Shown piece by piece: positions 1 to 11,155 of a stretch of 37,106 nucleotides of DNA. The notes beneath the pieces are model-generated. The model was not told where the DNA came from, made no database searches, and saw only the letters and a program-made list of their open reading frames with translations. The translations under genes and the position numbers were made by a program. Within the stretch, counting starts at the first letter, position 1. Each line of letters opens with the position of its first letter. The DNA is from Lingula anatina (lineage: Eukaryota > Brachiopoda > Lingulata > Lingulida > Lingulidae): assembly GCF_001039355.2 (NCBI RefSeq), contig NW_019775979.1, positions 1 through 37,106 on the forward strand. Reading direction: 5' to 3'.

Positions 1-3000
1 CTATTTGCCTCAGTAGTGCCTCTTACCGTAAACCCCGACATGCGCACCTTCCTTCCTTCCAACTGAATTCCTTCTAGGCTAGTTTTTGTTTTGTTTCTCC
101 CCGCTAGAGCCTCGATTTCGTCTGCCACCTCTACATACCACCACCAATACTACTACCACCACCTGACCGCCAGAGGACGTTTGTGTTAGCCATGACGAGC
201 CAGCTTGGAACCCATTTTCCAATAACAGCGCCAGAGAGCGTTAGTTTACCAAGATGAGCCAGCATGGAACCCAATTAAACTTACACCACTAGAGTGCATT
301 TTTTGTTAACCAAGAAGGGTTGATGTGAAATCCGTGCCTTGATAACACCAATGAAGGGCGTTTTAATTAGCCGTGACCAGCTACTAGAGACGGCGATGAG
401 ACATCTATCGATGTTTTAGTAATTTACATTCTACAGGACTAGTCTACCCTGTCTTTATCTAAAAAATATTAAATCCTCGCCTTAGTGCCTAGAAACGTTA
501 CATCAGCTATCCTATCTAGCCAACTAAAATGTGTAACGACAAACGAGGAAAACAAACAACCCATTACCTCGCCTACCCACTCCGTGGGCAGGGCCACATT
601 CATATGGCTTACTACAACTGCGACATAAAATCTTAACATCTTTACATAAAACATACACTTGTAAAAAAAAACAACACTTGTACAAAAAAAATCGGTATCT
701 CCAAGGCCACAGTCATTATTTTCAGCAACAGTTGGATTTGGAATGCGAGATACGGGCCCGGTGATTCCATGCGTGTCTGACACGGCCTATCTTGGCTGGA
801 ATCAAGTCAAAATGATGTGGTCGACGAGCAGTATTTTTCCATAACACACAATTACGCCATTAAAGTACACGTAGGGCACATCCAAAGTACAAGGGTGATT
901 CACAGGGACGAAAAGAAATGAAATTTCTTTACATATTTCTTATTTGTCCATTTATTATTTCCTGTAAGCAATTTGTGTATTTCCAAATGCCCAATTCATC
1001 AAATCAAATGTGAAGTAATAAAAGTGCCCCAAACAAATAGTTTCGAATTTAGAGGAAATTTAATCGTCTCTGTCCTAACCCATTCCGGTTTTGCTTCTTA
1101 TTGGTGGGAGAAGGGAAATCTTATAAAGGTCAATATTAATAAAATGGCAGATAGGTTTGTTAAATTCCCAAGTTTTATAATTAAGCTGCAGTGCATGGCT
1201 GGGGGCAGTGTGTAAGAGTATCTCCCAAGTAAAAATAAATAATAAATAAATCAATCAATAAAATGTAATTAATTAAATACTGTTAGAGTGTTTGAAAATA
1301 AATATATTTAGAGGGAGCGATGTATTACATTGCTGTAATGTTCAGAAAGACATATTTCTAAGGTCTAAATATTGGGTGTGTTGTCACGTGTTTTGACGCA
1401 GGTTCTCCACACAGCGTCGCCAGCATCGCAGGAGGAGCCAACAAAACGCACACATGCAAGCAACGCATAAAGAAACAAGACACAATAAAAACAACAACAA
1501 TCACAATTTGGTTTAACACGAATGGGCGAAGGAACAAGAAAAAAACATGCAGTTAATTCAAAGAAGATTGGCACATCTTTGACATAGTTGCACTTTAATC
1601 TGCAAAATCACCATTAAGATGAACGATCTCCAAAGAGCAGAATCAAGCTCTAGATCGGTGACTGACCCCTCCCCCCTTACTAAACTACTGATTAAGTAGC
1701 GCAACGGAAATTTTGATCTAACTTGATTCTATTCTTCCTCCAGTTTCAGTACAAAAGGACGAACGTATTCAGAATCCTATGTTCATAAACAAGGATTGCC
1801 AATATTCTCCGCCTTCACTCAATATAACACAATTAAGATTAGTACGAGAAATCATGCACCCGTCACCTTAATACATTTCAATGTGGTTCGGGAACACTGA
1901 CCGCCAACGGTGACTTCTAGCAGAACTGTGCAGAACTCCCAAGTGAATTTCAGAATAAATTATAAAAAACGGTCCAAATCGGACCACAATTGGCGCATAT
2001 ATCCCGTTAACCCGCTTACTTAAGGAGTAATATGACACCGTTTGAATTTGTTCTTGTTTCTTCAAAATACTCAACAAGGACGTTAACTTTTTTTTACAAA
2101 TTCATTTTTGGATTTTTTTATTCCACAAAAGGTACAGAAGAGATACCAAAAGTATTAAACCTAAAGGCTTTCATTCAAAAGAATATAATTTTTTAATGGT
2201 AAATGCACTACTGGAGCCGTATACATGGATTTTGATGTGGCAAAAAAAAAAAAATAATAATAATAATAAAATCAAATACTTGGCAAAAGTGTCACACATT
2301 CTTAGACATTTGGACAATGGTCAACGAAGTCCAGAACTCCACAGGCGGTCAGTGCTCACGACCACAGCATAAAGAAAAATTCATCACACATTTTTGTAAT
2401 TAAGACATAGGAAAATATATCAAGTGACAATTGCAAAAGTACAGATGTCACGCGAGATATGAAGATTTAAAAGTATTACTTGCAGAACAGACACGCAAAA
2501 ATGAAGATTACAATGCTTAAATATACTGCCGACTATAAATATACTGTTCGACAATTTGTAACATAAACACTGCACAATAAGGCGTGGCGAAATTCAGTGT
2601 TTCCTGGTAAAGACGACAAATATGAAGGGACGTTATTTTTATGAAGAGAATTCTTTTCAACGGATCTATAGATCGGTTTTGCACAATGAAGGTACAACTT
2701 ATCACAACTCAATTTGCTGTCAGTTTCTTGTAAGTCATTGTTTAGGTGACGGAAAAGTGGTTCCTTTGTTTTAAAGTCTGGACTTCTTTATTTCAGAATA
2801 AACCTAAAATGTTGACAATAACAAAGCAATAATTTGGCTTTTGCTTTTGATTTATAATTATGCAGCAACGATGTAACCAGCTACTTGTGTCCTATGTGGT
2901 TGGGTCACCTACCCAAGGACAATCCGTTTTTGTCTTAGATAAATTACTGGAAGAATGTTGCACTTAAAGATATAAGTGTTCATATTTATGCCAATTCCTG

Positions 3001-3602
3001 TCCATACCTTCCAGCTCGATTAAATAATTTGACAGATATATTTTTGAACATTCTGAAACAATTATTAATTTCGTAGATGTGACATTTTTAACCAAAGTGT
3101 ATGTAGAAGGAAAAAGTTTGTTTGTCCAAGTCTTAATACAAGTTTTGCCCACAGCAATAACTGATACACGATAACACGATAACAAATGTGCGCGAATTTT
3201 GTGGAAACAAATACAATACCATTTACAAACTTTCAAGGAGAAACATGAATAGCAGATAAGAAAAACACCGGTAAACACTAATTTACGAGTAACGCTACAT
3301 CACTTTTTGACACCTTAAAGCCCCTAATTACATTCGAGGTTTTCTTTTAGTCAGAAGTCATTTTCTAAAGGAAAACCGCAAATTTGCTTGCGGCCAGACT
3401 TGTATTTGCATAACAGCGAGCCTCAGCGATGACATCTTCAGATTGTCTGGATAGTACAGGGCGTCAAAAAAATTTTTAATCTTTGCAAAATATTTTGTGC
3501 AAAAATGCCTGTGTGTCTGTTCGTGTGTTAACATGTTAGCGTTGGTGTAGGCCAATGCGCGTGCGGACGAGTACATGGAAGACCCGATTGCATGTATGTA
3601 AC
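1..3602. other. Downstream intron or 3' part of the minus-strand gene; no further exon supported
   Basis: Apart from the minisatellite near 170-395, I see AT-rich sequence with short open frames that match no domain. I looked on the minus strand for the missing end of the SEA domain and for protease, LDL-A, CUB or SRCR signatures, and found none convincing. A GTAAGAG donor-like site at about 19-24 and a short open segment at 700-783 are too weak to call. Confidence 0.5.
170..395. repeat. Degenerate minisatellite, about 60-bp unit, 3.5 copies
   Basis: Successive units start at about 172, 233, 291 and 354 (spacings 61, 58 and 63). Each holds an AGAG-like start, then GTTAGCC or GTTTACCAAGA, a GAGCCAGC-TGGAACCCA block and an AACA-CACCA-like end. 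Units 1 and 2 are clearly alike, while units 3 and 4 are more diverged. It does not encode an obvious peptide repeat. Confidence 0.7.
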
Positions 3603-3660
3603 CTAGCTTATTCATTGTGTCTAATGGTAGGTTTATGATAAAGTCCAACTGAAGTGCTAC
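3603..3660 (-). CDS. Exon 6: C-terminal beta strand of the SEA domain (right border uncertain)
   Basis: The frame starting at GTAGCACTTCAG, after an AAAG acceptor, reads VALQLDFIINLPLDTMNKL. This fits the SEA strand that normally follows the autoproteolysis loop (GSVVV-x-F in cleaving members). Joined to exon 5 it gives FGWVALQLDFII, so Trp replaces the usual Ser after Gly. The preceding pyrimidine tract is weak and the intron would be only 138 bases. I placed the donor at CTAG followed by GTTACA; the frame remains open to about 3358, so the exon could be longer. The final SEA helix and strand are not located. They should lie further left or beyond the window edge. Confidence 0.55.
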
Positions 3661-3798
3661 CTTTCATTTTATTGAAATAGCAGTGGTAACTTTTTTGTCC
3701 CCCCCTGTATCGTCGTTGTGCCAAGGAAGCGAGAAGTTAACCACGCCTATTCTAATGTAATGATGGTTTACGCAGATAGTACCGCGTGGCCAGGGTAC
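3661..3798 (-). other. Short intron 5 within the SEA domain
   Basis: Predicted 138-base intron with a GTACCC donor and an AAAG acceptor. It is inferred from the SEA pattern on both sides and from phase 0 agreement. Retention would add VPWPRGTICVNHH and further residues before a stop. Confidence 0.5.
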
Positions 3799-3870
3799 CC
3801 ACCCAAACTTTGTCACCACGCAGCTCTGGTAGGAGTCCTGCAGGTCGCTGGACAAATAGGCATCGTCCAC
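3799..3870 (-). CDS. Exon 5: middle of the SEA domain
   Basis: The acceptor is a long T-run ending in CAAG, and the exon opens with GTGGACGATGCC, encoding VDDAYLSSDLQDSYQSCVVT and then KFGW. This continues the SEA pattern: a helix, a spacer, then Y-x-x-C-x-V-x-x-F. It is 24 codons and phase 0-0 if the donor is GTACCC (intron starts at 3798). The frame stays open for longer, to about 3664, but the read-through residues do not fit SEA while the spliced version does. That makes the short exon the better model, though the donor is non-optimal. Confidence 0.7.
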
Positions 3871-4914
3871 CTTGAAAAAAAAACAAGATGTCAATAAACA
3901 ACAACGTGTGTTAGCAGCAGTAACAACACTGGTTCAGGTTATACGTTGTGCACCTCTGTTCACAATACACTTGAAGACTCTTAAAATGGTTTTGCATTCT
4001 GTATTAAAATTATGCAGTGAGATGATTTTTTTGTTCCTTTGTTTTGTCAGTAAATACAATATATAACTGTATGTAGTCTTATTAGGTACGTTTCTGTGAC
4101 CTCGTTTGTCAACAGCAATATATTTGTTTCATTCTGGAATAAAGTTGTCGAAAATTTCATACTATTTTTTTTTTCTGACAGCAGAAAAAATTAGCAAAGC
4201 GTCATTGTTCCCGTTTGTTTCTATGGGCAATGGCATCGGTCTATACTAACAGCACTATAATAACCTAATTCCACCCTTTAAAGTTCAGAAATCATATTAA
4301 ATTACCAGGTGATCAAAATCCACCAGATTATTTTCTGAAATTTTTGCGTTCACACTCCTCCTCGTCTAATCTTTAATTTATACATTAAAACTTAGGTGGA
4401 GCAACAGAAGCTGAAGAGTAGCTATAATATATGCACTTTTAATTTCGTCTTCCAAATAATGTGTCTACAAGACTGGGTGGGACGCAGGTATGAGAAGGTT
4501 TAAAATGTCTTTGGGCGGACGGAGCATTTACCGCAAGTAATAAGATATGAAGAATGGATTCTTTATGTCACTCACTCATTTTTAGTTTTCGTTTCGTAAT
4601 TCCAGCGCCGACCTTATCGTGAAATCACCACATTTAGCTTTCTTTCTAATTACAGTATCACATTTTAAATTTTCTTCTATTCACCGTTAATTTCAAAACG
4701 CATTCATTGCCAACAGTATAGTTTTAAAAACCGGTACGGAACTTAAATAATTATTAGATTGAGCAACTTTCAATGGATACTCGATGGTCAAAATATTGTT
4801 TGCACTCATATTTGCACTCAGTAAGGTGAGAAAAAGGGACAGCGTAAAGGTGGCTTTTGGCATCATTACACAAACATATTACAAACAGGTTCAGTGTGTA
4901 ATGTTTGGTTTTTC

Positions 4915-4954
<40 letters not shown>

Positions 4955-4981
4955 GCCCATCTTAAAAATATATATATATAA
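4915..4981. repeat. (CT)n then (TA)n microsatellites
   Basis: An interrupted CT tract (4915-4954) is followed by a short TA tract (about 4966-4981), inside the intron between exons 4 and 5. Confidence 0.95.
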
Positions 4982-5083
4982 ATAACCACATTAATTTCCC
5001 TGATAAGATAGCACAGATTCAAGTCTATAACAGCTCCAAATAAATAAAAGTGTTGACAAAAACCTCGGAATATTGTCACTTAC

Positions 5084-5193
5084 CGTAGAACAGAACTCTC
5101 GAGACCTCTCCTTGTACTGTATGGTATCCTTATTTTCCAGCTCCGGCGTATACTGGATATTGACTATCCGGACAGATCCGTTAAAGCCTATGA
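5084..5193 (-). CDS. Exon 4: N-terminal half of a SEA domain
   Basis: The exon runs from an acceptor ending TTTCTTTTGTAG to a GTAAGTGA donor, entering in phase 1 and leaving in phase 0. It encodes FNGSVRIVNIQYTPELENKD and then TIQYKERSREFCST. This matches the first strand and helix of SEA domains: a short hydrophobic strand, then Y-x-PEL, then a Y-x-E-x-S-x-x-x-C helix. SEA (sea urchin sperm protein, enterokinase, agrin) modules sit next to the membrane in many glycoproteins and in type II transmembrane serine proteases. NGS is a potential N-glycosylation site. Residues are about 602-638 of the assembled product. Confidence 0.85.
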
Positions 5194-5538
5194 CTACAAA
5201 AGAAACAACGCAAAGTTTTTAAAACTATTCATATAAACATCACAATTTAATATAAAAACCTATAAATTATTTAAATTAATTTCAAATATTTTTCTTTTTC
5301 TGTTTAACTCAATTTCTTTTTTTTTATCAACATCAAATAAATGTAGCCTACTTGAAAAAAATACAAAATGGATACAATGGACATCAATCATACACGAATG
5401 ATTTACAACAATTAAATAGAGGAGATTATTGGAGCAGATTTAGAGTACAATAAACTGTTATCTTTATTCAGTATTATATACATATCAAATTAATTTGTTG
5501 ACCATTGGATTACTTTAAACTGACAATGTTCTACTTAC

Positions 5539-5646
5539 TAATTTCTGTCGTGTTCGGTAGGGCTGTTGTCGTGACGATAGGTGGCACTGTTGGCAGTGGC
5601 CTCGTTGTGGCAGTGGTTGTAGACGGTATATCGGCTGGTACTTTAG
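5539..5646 (-). CDS. Exon 3: Thr/Pro-rich extracellular stalk
   Basis: This is a 108-base phase 1-1 exon. It lies between an acceptor ending TTTTTTCACCTACAG and a GTAAGTAG donor. It encodes 36 residues dominated by Thr, Pro, Val and Ala (for example PSTTTATTRPLPTVPP). This mucin-like composition suggests an O-glycosylated spacer between the membrane helix and the folded ectodomain. An NTT sequon near its end could be N-glycosylated. Because it is a symmetric exon, skipping it would shorten the stalk without changing the frame. Its place between the membrane-helix exon and the SEA exons supports the type II topology. Confidence 0.8.
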
Positions 5647-5915
5647 CTGTAGGTGAAAAAATTTGACATATTCGATTCTTTGCTTATTTTCACCACAAGC
5701 ATTATATTCACATATATTGAAAAGGAGGAGAATACCATTCTAAATGAGTTTGGAATTGTCAAAATTGCTGATTTTAAAAATACAATCAAATTAATATTTT
5801 TGTGTAGCAAAACTAAAAATATCAATTGTTTTAATTTTTTCTATCTGCATAATATTTTAGGACCGTCTGAATAGCCCCTTACAGTAAATAGCGCCATCTA
5901 TCATAAAGAACTCAC

Positions 5916-7578
5916 CAGGTAACGTCAGCAAATACACCATAACAAGGATGGATGCTAATAAAAATAAAAATGTTCCACACAAAATTGCAGACACTAATTT
6001 CTTTTTCGAGAATCTTTTCCTTCGAAATTTAATTTCATTAGGTTCTCCTGAGCCAAAAATTCTATGTCGTCTGCGCGGTGGCGTGTTGATCTGCACATGC
6101 GCACTTCCGTCATCGTCATACGAAAAAGAAACAACTGGATGAAAAGCACCTGCTTGTAAAGATCCACCTGGGGACTGCGTAATACTGATAGGTTTGTAAT
6201 AGTAGTTCCTTTCGAAGTCACCACTTTCCTTGTTTCGAATGTTTGTGCTAAGACGCGAGTCCGCATGCGCAGACACATCATCATCGACTACTTCCGGCAT
6301 ATCATTGTGACTGATTGACGTCACATTAAACGGGATTGACGTCATGTTATCAGTGACATCAGCATGTATCCAAGGAGATTGGGAATTGTTTCTATTCAGT
6401 GATGCTGAATGTGGGTAAGGAATAAAGACATCCTCGCTAACACTACTAGAACTTTCACTTTTGTGATCTGCTGATTGCGACACTTCTTGTGACCGGGGTT
6501 TGGAGGCTTTCGGAAAGGTGGCAGCACCGAAGTTTTCGAAAGGATCCGATAAAGACTCCAGACTAGAATCAGAATTGCTAAAATAGGACAATTTCTTTGC
6601 AATGGTCCTGCGCCGACTGTCGTCAACCCACGTGTTAGTGAAAATCTCCCGCACGTCGGGATACCGCTTTTTACCTAAATAAAAGTTCTCAGACGCTGGC
6701 TGAGGTCGGTGGGGGTTAAAAGCGGGTCCTGCGCTTACGTTCCGCCACTTAAAGGGTGGCTCGTCCTGCAAAACAGAGAATTTTCCCTCCCATGTGGTAA
6801 TGCTCCCGAGACGGCGTCCGTTGGGGGCGTACTCCTCTTCTTCATCTCTCCTCCTGAACAAGTCCTTACTGGAGCGCGTGAGCTGAGGTAGACGATACTC
6901 TTGAAAGGGACCATATTGTCGAGCAAACTTCTCTCTGCTAACTGTCTCTGAGAGAAACGACGGGTAATTCTGCCTGTGTAACCTGTTTAGAGGTTTCGCG
7001 TCAGGATTTGGGAGCTGTCCTCCCGTGCTGTCTGTACTGGAGTGAGAGTCCGAGTTTGTCTCGCCCGTAGAGCCTCGCTCCCCGCGGCTCTGCGAAGCGG
7101 TGGCCTGATCTCCGGCGGACGCTACGTCTTCAGCGTCTGATTGCCGTCGCAAGCCCCTGTCACTGTGCAGGCTACGACTACGAACCAGCCCAGCGGCTTG
7201 AATGTTCTCGTGACTAGTTTTTCCTCGGGACGAAGACGAGGCTGGCGAATCATCTGCCAGCCCGCTTTCCCCTCGTGACTGTACGTCAGGCTCAAAAGCC
7301 GCGTTGTCTCGCACCACGTGCCCATTAGGTTTGTGATAAAATCCCGAACTCCGCGGTAGCGTTGCAAATATATCCCTGACGTCGGGATGGAATCCCGTTC
7401 CAGCGGAGATTGTGTTAGGCCCTGACGTATTGCCATCCCCTCCAAGATGGCGACGTCCGCCATTACGGTTACGCCTGTGCCCGACGGCTGTGTAAAATTT
7501 CTTGTTGTTGGCGCTCCGATGCGGTAGCGGCTCCCGTTCCAATAGAAAGCTGCGGCGAATGTAGAATGGATGTTCGCC
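5916..7578 (-). CDS. Large exon 2: disordered cytoplasmic tail plus signal-anchor helix of a type II membrane protein
   Basis: This exon carries 554 codons plus one base. The acceptor follows a pyrimidine-rich run ending in TTACAG (exon starts at 7578). The donor is GTGAGT (intron starts at 5915), leaving phase 1. Numbered from the proposed exon 1 Met, residues 12 to about 538 are Ser-, Arg-, Asp- and Gly-rich and low in complexity, so probably disordered. Basic-Ser/Thr sites such as RRQS and RRRT could be kinase targets. Two copies of a PDVR-[DE]-IF motif occur, at about residues 76-82 and 318-324. A strongly basic stretch (FRRKRFSKKK) directly precedes one hydrophobic helix (about 539-562), then LPG. 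By the positive-inside rule the N-terminus is cytosolic, giving type II topology. There is no ATG near the exon start: the longest open frame begins at a TTG (7540-7542), which is not a credible start. I do not recognise the cytoplasmic tail as a known family. Confidence 0.85.
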
Positions 7579-8128
7579 CTGTAACGATAGAAGATGATGG
7601 AAACGTGAACACTACTAAATAATGGGAGCTGATCGCCAGTACTGTCTGGACGGGATTATACCTAATTAATGAAATAATGTAAAGAAAATATTGTATTTAT
7701 TTTGCAGAAATTACACCAGAATTATCACACCTATGTCTAAACTACCAAAAGCACCAATCTTTAAACCGCGTATAACAATTAAAGCCGTCCTTAAACACAC
7801 TTTGTAAGGCACATTGAGATTCCATAGAATGCGCACCATAAGAAAACTATCAAGAATATATCACCAAAATAATTGTTAGCGGGGCTTAATTGATACGGAA
7901 AGAATCCGACTGAATGATCGGTAATGAATATTGAATAATAGGACGTAAAATAGACGTTGCTAAGATTTGTGTAGACTTTCAGATCAGGCGTTCAGGGAGT
8001 AAATTCTATGCGGGGTAACCTTTCTGAAATGAAACTAACGGAGGTAATGAAGGGGGGGGGTTCTGCTTCCTGTTCTTATTACTGACGTGGTTAAAAGAAG
8101 TGGGGAGATTAACCCCCCTTGCTCCGTC

Positions 8129-8134
<6 letters not shown>

Positions 8135-8172
<38 letters not shown>
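8135..8172. repeat. (CA)n microsatellite
   Basis: An uninterrupted CA tract of about 38 bases in intron 1. Confidence 0.95.
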
Positions 8173-8174
<2 letters not shown>

Positions 8175-9169
8175 GCTCCTTTGCCTATGATTTGTTTGGT
8201 CTGTGTCTGTTGGCTGTCCTATATGTAGGTTCAGTTCACTTGTTCGCCTTTCGTTAATCTCCAATATGTAAATAGAACTTGAAGTGATCCTGCTATTCTG
8301 TTTAACGTTATCCACACTGGCAGCTCATTCTCTTCACTGTTTAGTATTACCATAATCCTTTAAGCTGACTTTAAGTTTAAGACGGGCGGAGCTGCGTCTG
8401 GGCAGCGAATCTCTTTACAAAAAACACACATCTCTTGATTCTATTTAGCTGTGACTGCCTGGCCGCGGCCCGCGTTACAGTAATCTGCTTGCTGTAATTG
8501 ACAGCACGAAAATGCAGATAGGATATATGAAAACGAAATTATCCAGCAATAGTACAACACCGAGGGCATTTTCAAAGCAATATTTAGCTTGCTTCATTGC
8601 GTCCTTCTTTCTTTTTTTTTCACTCATGCCTTAAGGGTTAAGGTAAAACTTCCATTTTTCAATAAACAAACAACCCATGAACAAGATAAAATTCAGATGC
8701 TAACGCTACTGTCATGAAAGTCATGTAAACCAACACAATGTCACCAATGATGTCCAAAATGTATATTTATCGTCACCGAAATGGTCACCGAGGCTACTCT
8801 AAAAGTACATGATCAAAAGGCCAGGCAACAAGATCGTTAACACCGACTGGGACAACGCACGCGAAGTCCACCCTCGCTTCGGGCAAATACACTGACCAAA
8901 GTCACCTTGCACTGTGCCATAAATCCGGTCACTTGGCACACACTCTGGTCAAGTCAAATTGTTGTAATTTTTGCGCCGTTTCACTATCGATAATAATCGG
9001 GTTGTCGTTTAAAAGAAATGTTTTGCAATTGAATAAAAAAGCTACAACGGATTCAGGTATTTGAGAAAATGGGGGGGGGGGGACAAGGATAAAAATATAT
9101 ATAAATATATAACAGAAGATGATGGCAGTTTACTATTTGAGGGCGCGGGATAGGAAAATCGTTTCTTTG

Positions 9170-9199
9170 AGAGAGGGAGAGAGAGAGAGAGAGAGAGAG
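9170..9199. repeat. (GA)n microsatellite
   Basis: A near-perfect GA tract with one GG interruption, downstream of a G-run at about 9071. Confidence 0.9.
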
Positions 9200-10351
9200 T
9201 ACTCGGTAAGCAATCTGTATATTATGAAATTTTAATAATTATCAGTATTTCACTGGTTAGTCATTTAGCAATGTCTGTCGACTTCAGGTGCGTTCACATA
9301 TAAAATACTCCGATTCTTCTGTGGACAGCACTTCTACAAACCAGAAACATCCGGTAACGCAACAAAAGCGAATGAGCTAGGTAAGTCAAGCAGGCCCTGT
9401 TAATGACGTATGCAGATGTATAAGAATGTGTTTAACTAAATATTAAAGAAAAACAAAAGAAAGGTCAAACCCGTATACAACAAAAGCTTTGCCCGCGCAA
9501 TGTACTTCTTTTTGCTTATATGGGAATAAAATTAACTAACTAACTAACTATTCTCCACTTCTCTGCGACACATACCTATTCAAGTGCCTCTTTACAACAG
9601 TTTCCCGATACTAGCTACTTTCGTGTGACTTATCGGCACCGCGATATGAATTACTTTCTGAATTATTATTTGATATCGACCCATGGAAATTATGAATTAA
9701 AATCAAACATGTCTTTTGTCCTGAGCTAGATACAACAAAATGACTGCATCTGGTTTGACTTTCTCACTTTCATTTTAACAAGATACGTCCCAAGTATTTA
9801 CTTGATTAAAAAACGAGTTTTGTTGTGGTTGGAAAATGTATCAAATTCAAAGTAACGATCAATCCTCTATATGTTTATTTTATCTAATCTGATTTAAGAA
9901 CTAGATTCATTTCATTTTAATCTAACTCATAACAATAACATAAATTAAATTTATCTTGATTCTCCGTGTTCACATCTTAAAGGAATATCTTTAATAATGT
10001 CAAAATTAAGTCACAAGTTTACTGTAAATGAAATGTGTCTCTTATAGGTGAAGTGTTCATACTACAAAGAATAGAATGTTTTTTCTGAATCAAAATTGGC
10101 GTTAAATGCACAATCTTTATATTACAAAAAAAAAAGCCAGATTAGAGATAGACAGATAGAGCAGAGATTGTACCGGTGACCTGTCAATAGTTCTTTCAGT
10201 CAAAATACAGTCACTTTCACAATATCCAGTCTGTAAAAGACGAGTTACTATCTGGCGGAACTGTAAAGTCACTGTTGAACCGCTGCTCGTACTTAACGCG
10301 CGACTAAGCACGTGCCGCGCAAACACATATTACAATGTCGTTAAGATGGGT

Positions 10352-10371
10352 GGTGCCTCAGTTGAGGCACC
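10352..10371. repeat. Perfect 9-bp hairpin
   Basis: GGTGCCTCA and TGAGGCACC are separated by two bases. Function unknown; it may be a relic of a foldback element. Confidence 0.8.
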
Positions 10372-10740
10372 GGACTGTGAACCCCAAATCTGTCTAATAA
10401 CTGGTCAGTTACAATGAGATGGACACAGAGATATTGTCCGGTGTGTTATTACATCCCTAGAGTGGCCAGAACTTGCCACAAGCGGGTAACACAACTGCCA
10501 ACTACAACTAGGTAGCCACTGGACAGCGGCTGCGTCCACACGAGAACTTGAAGACCGAAAGTTGGTCATAACTTTAAGACTCTGTACCCATAGATACCCT
10601 CGGTCTACGTGGATTGACCCGACCTTGCGCTGACTCTCGTTTAGTGCGATCAGCTAAACTGAATGACGCGTTTCCTCTTGTTTTACTTCCAACGTACTCT
10701 TACAATACAGCTTTTCTGTATTCTTCTTAACGTCAGGAAG

Positions 10741-10878
10741 AGGTCCTCTACCAGGGCCACAGATTGATTTTCACTACATATTCACAGATAATGTCACCCG
10801 TTAAATAACGTGACTTTTCTGCACTGTCGCATCTGAGAAAAGTGCACATTATAAAATCTGCGGCCCTGGAAGAGGTTA
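10741..10878. mobile_element. MITE family 2, copy 1
   Basis: About 138 bases bounded by imperfect terminal inverted repeats: CCTCTACCAGGGCC at the left, and CCTCTTCCAGGGCC read in from the right. An AGATT-like block follows each terminus. It shares the internal GATTGATTTT and TATTCACAGAT segments with the copies at 16153 and 21521. No coding capacity, so non-autonomous. Superfamily not assigned and exact ends approximate. Confidence 0.7.
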
Positions 10879-11155
10879 TCCTTAATTAACGTTATTACAT
10901 ACATATTTAATATATACCCACATAATTTAGAACATTGCCTCAACGAAAAAAGGAAAAACTCACCAGCATTAGTCCAACATAGCCCTTATTTTTTCAAAAT
11001 TTCTTCAGATGATCACACCTCGCTGTTAAGTTGTTTTTCTTTAACTAAATAATCTACATCAAATAAACCCTGGCAGAGGTCTTATCCCAGCATGCCCCAG
11101 AAAAATAGAAATGACATGAAAAAAGGAGAATGGGGCACAGAGAACAAACCCTCCC

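Noticed and set aside
1-60. GTAAGAG donor-like site on the minus strand near 19-24 as the end of a coding exon
   Set aside because: No pyrimidine-rich acceptor upstream and the peptide shows no domain similarity.
700-783. Minus-strand open segment with NDCGLGDTDFFCTS as a further ectodomain exon
   Set aside because: The Cys spacing is suggestive, but there is no clean acceptor and donor pair in a matching phase and no recognisable domain.
3358-3602. Extension of exon 6 to the stop codon at about 3358
   Set aside because: The extra residues do not resemble the last SEA helix and strand, and the segment has AT-rich, T-run composition unlike the other exons.
5857-7542. Reading the large ORF as a complete intronless protein starting at 7542
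   Set aside because: The first codon is TTG, there is no nearby ATG, a good acceptor precedes it in frame, and a GTGAGT donor at 5915 precedes the terminal residues. It is an internal exon.
10117-10326. Minus-strand 69-codon ORF resembling a mitochondrial presequence
   Set aside because: It begins at a GTG, has no ATG, and no exon signals or homology I can recognise.
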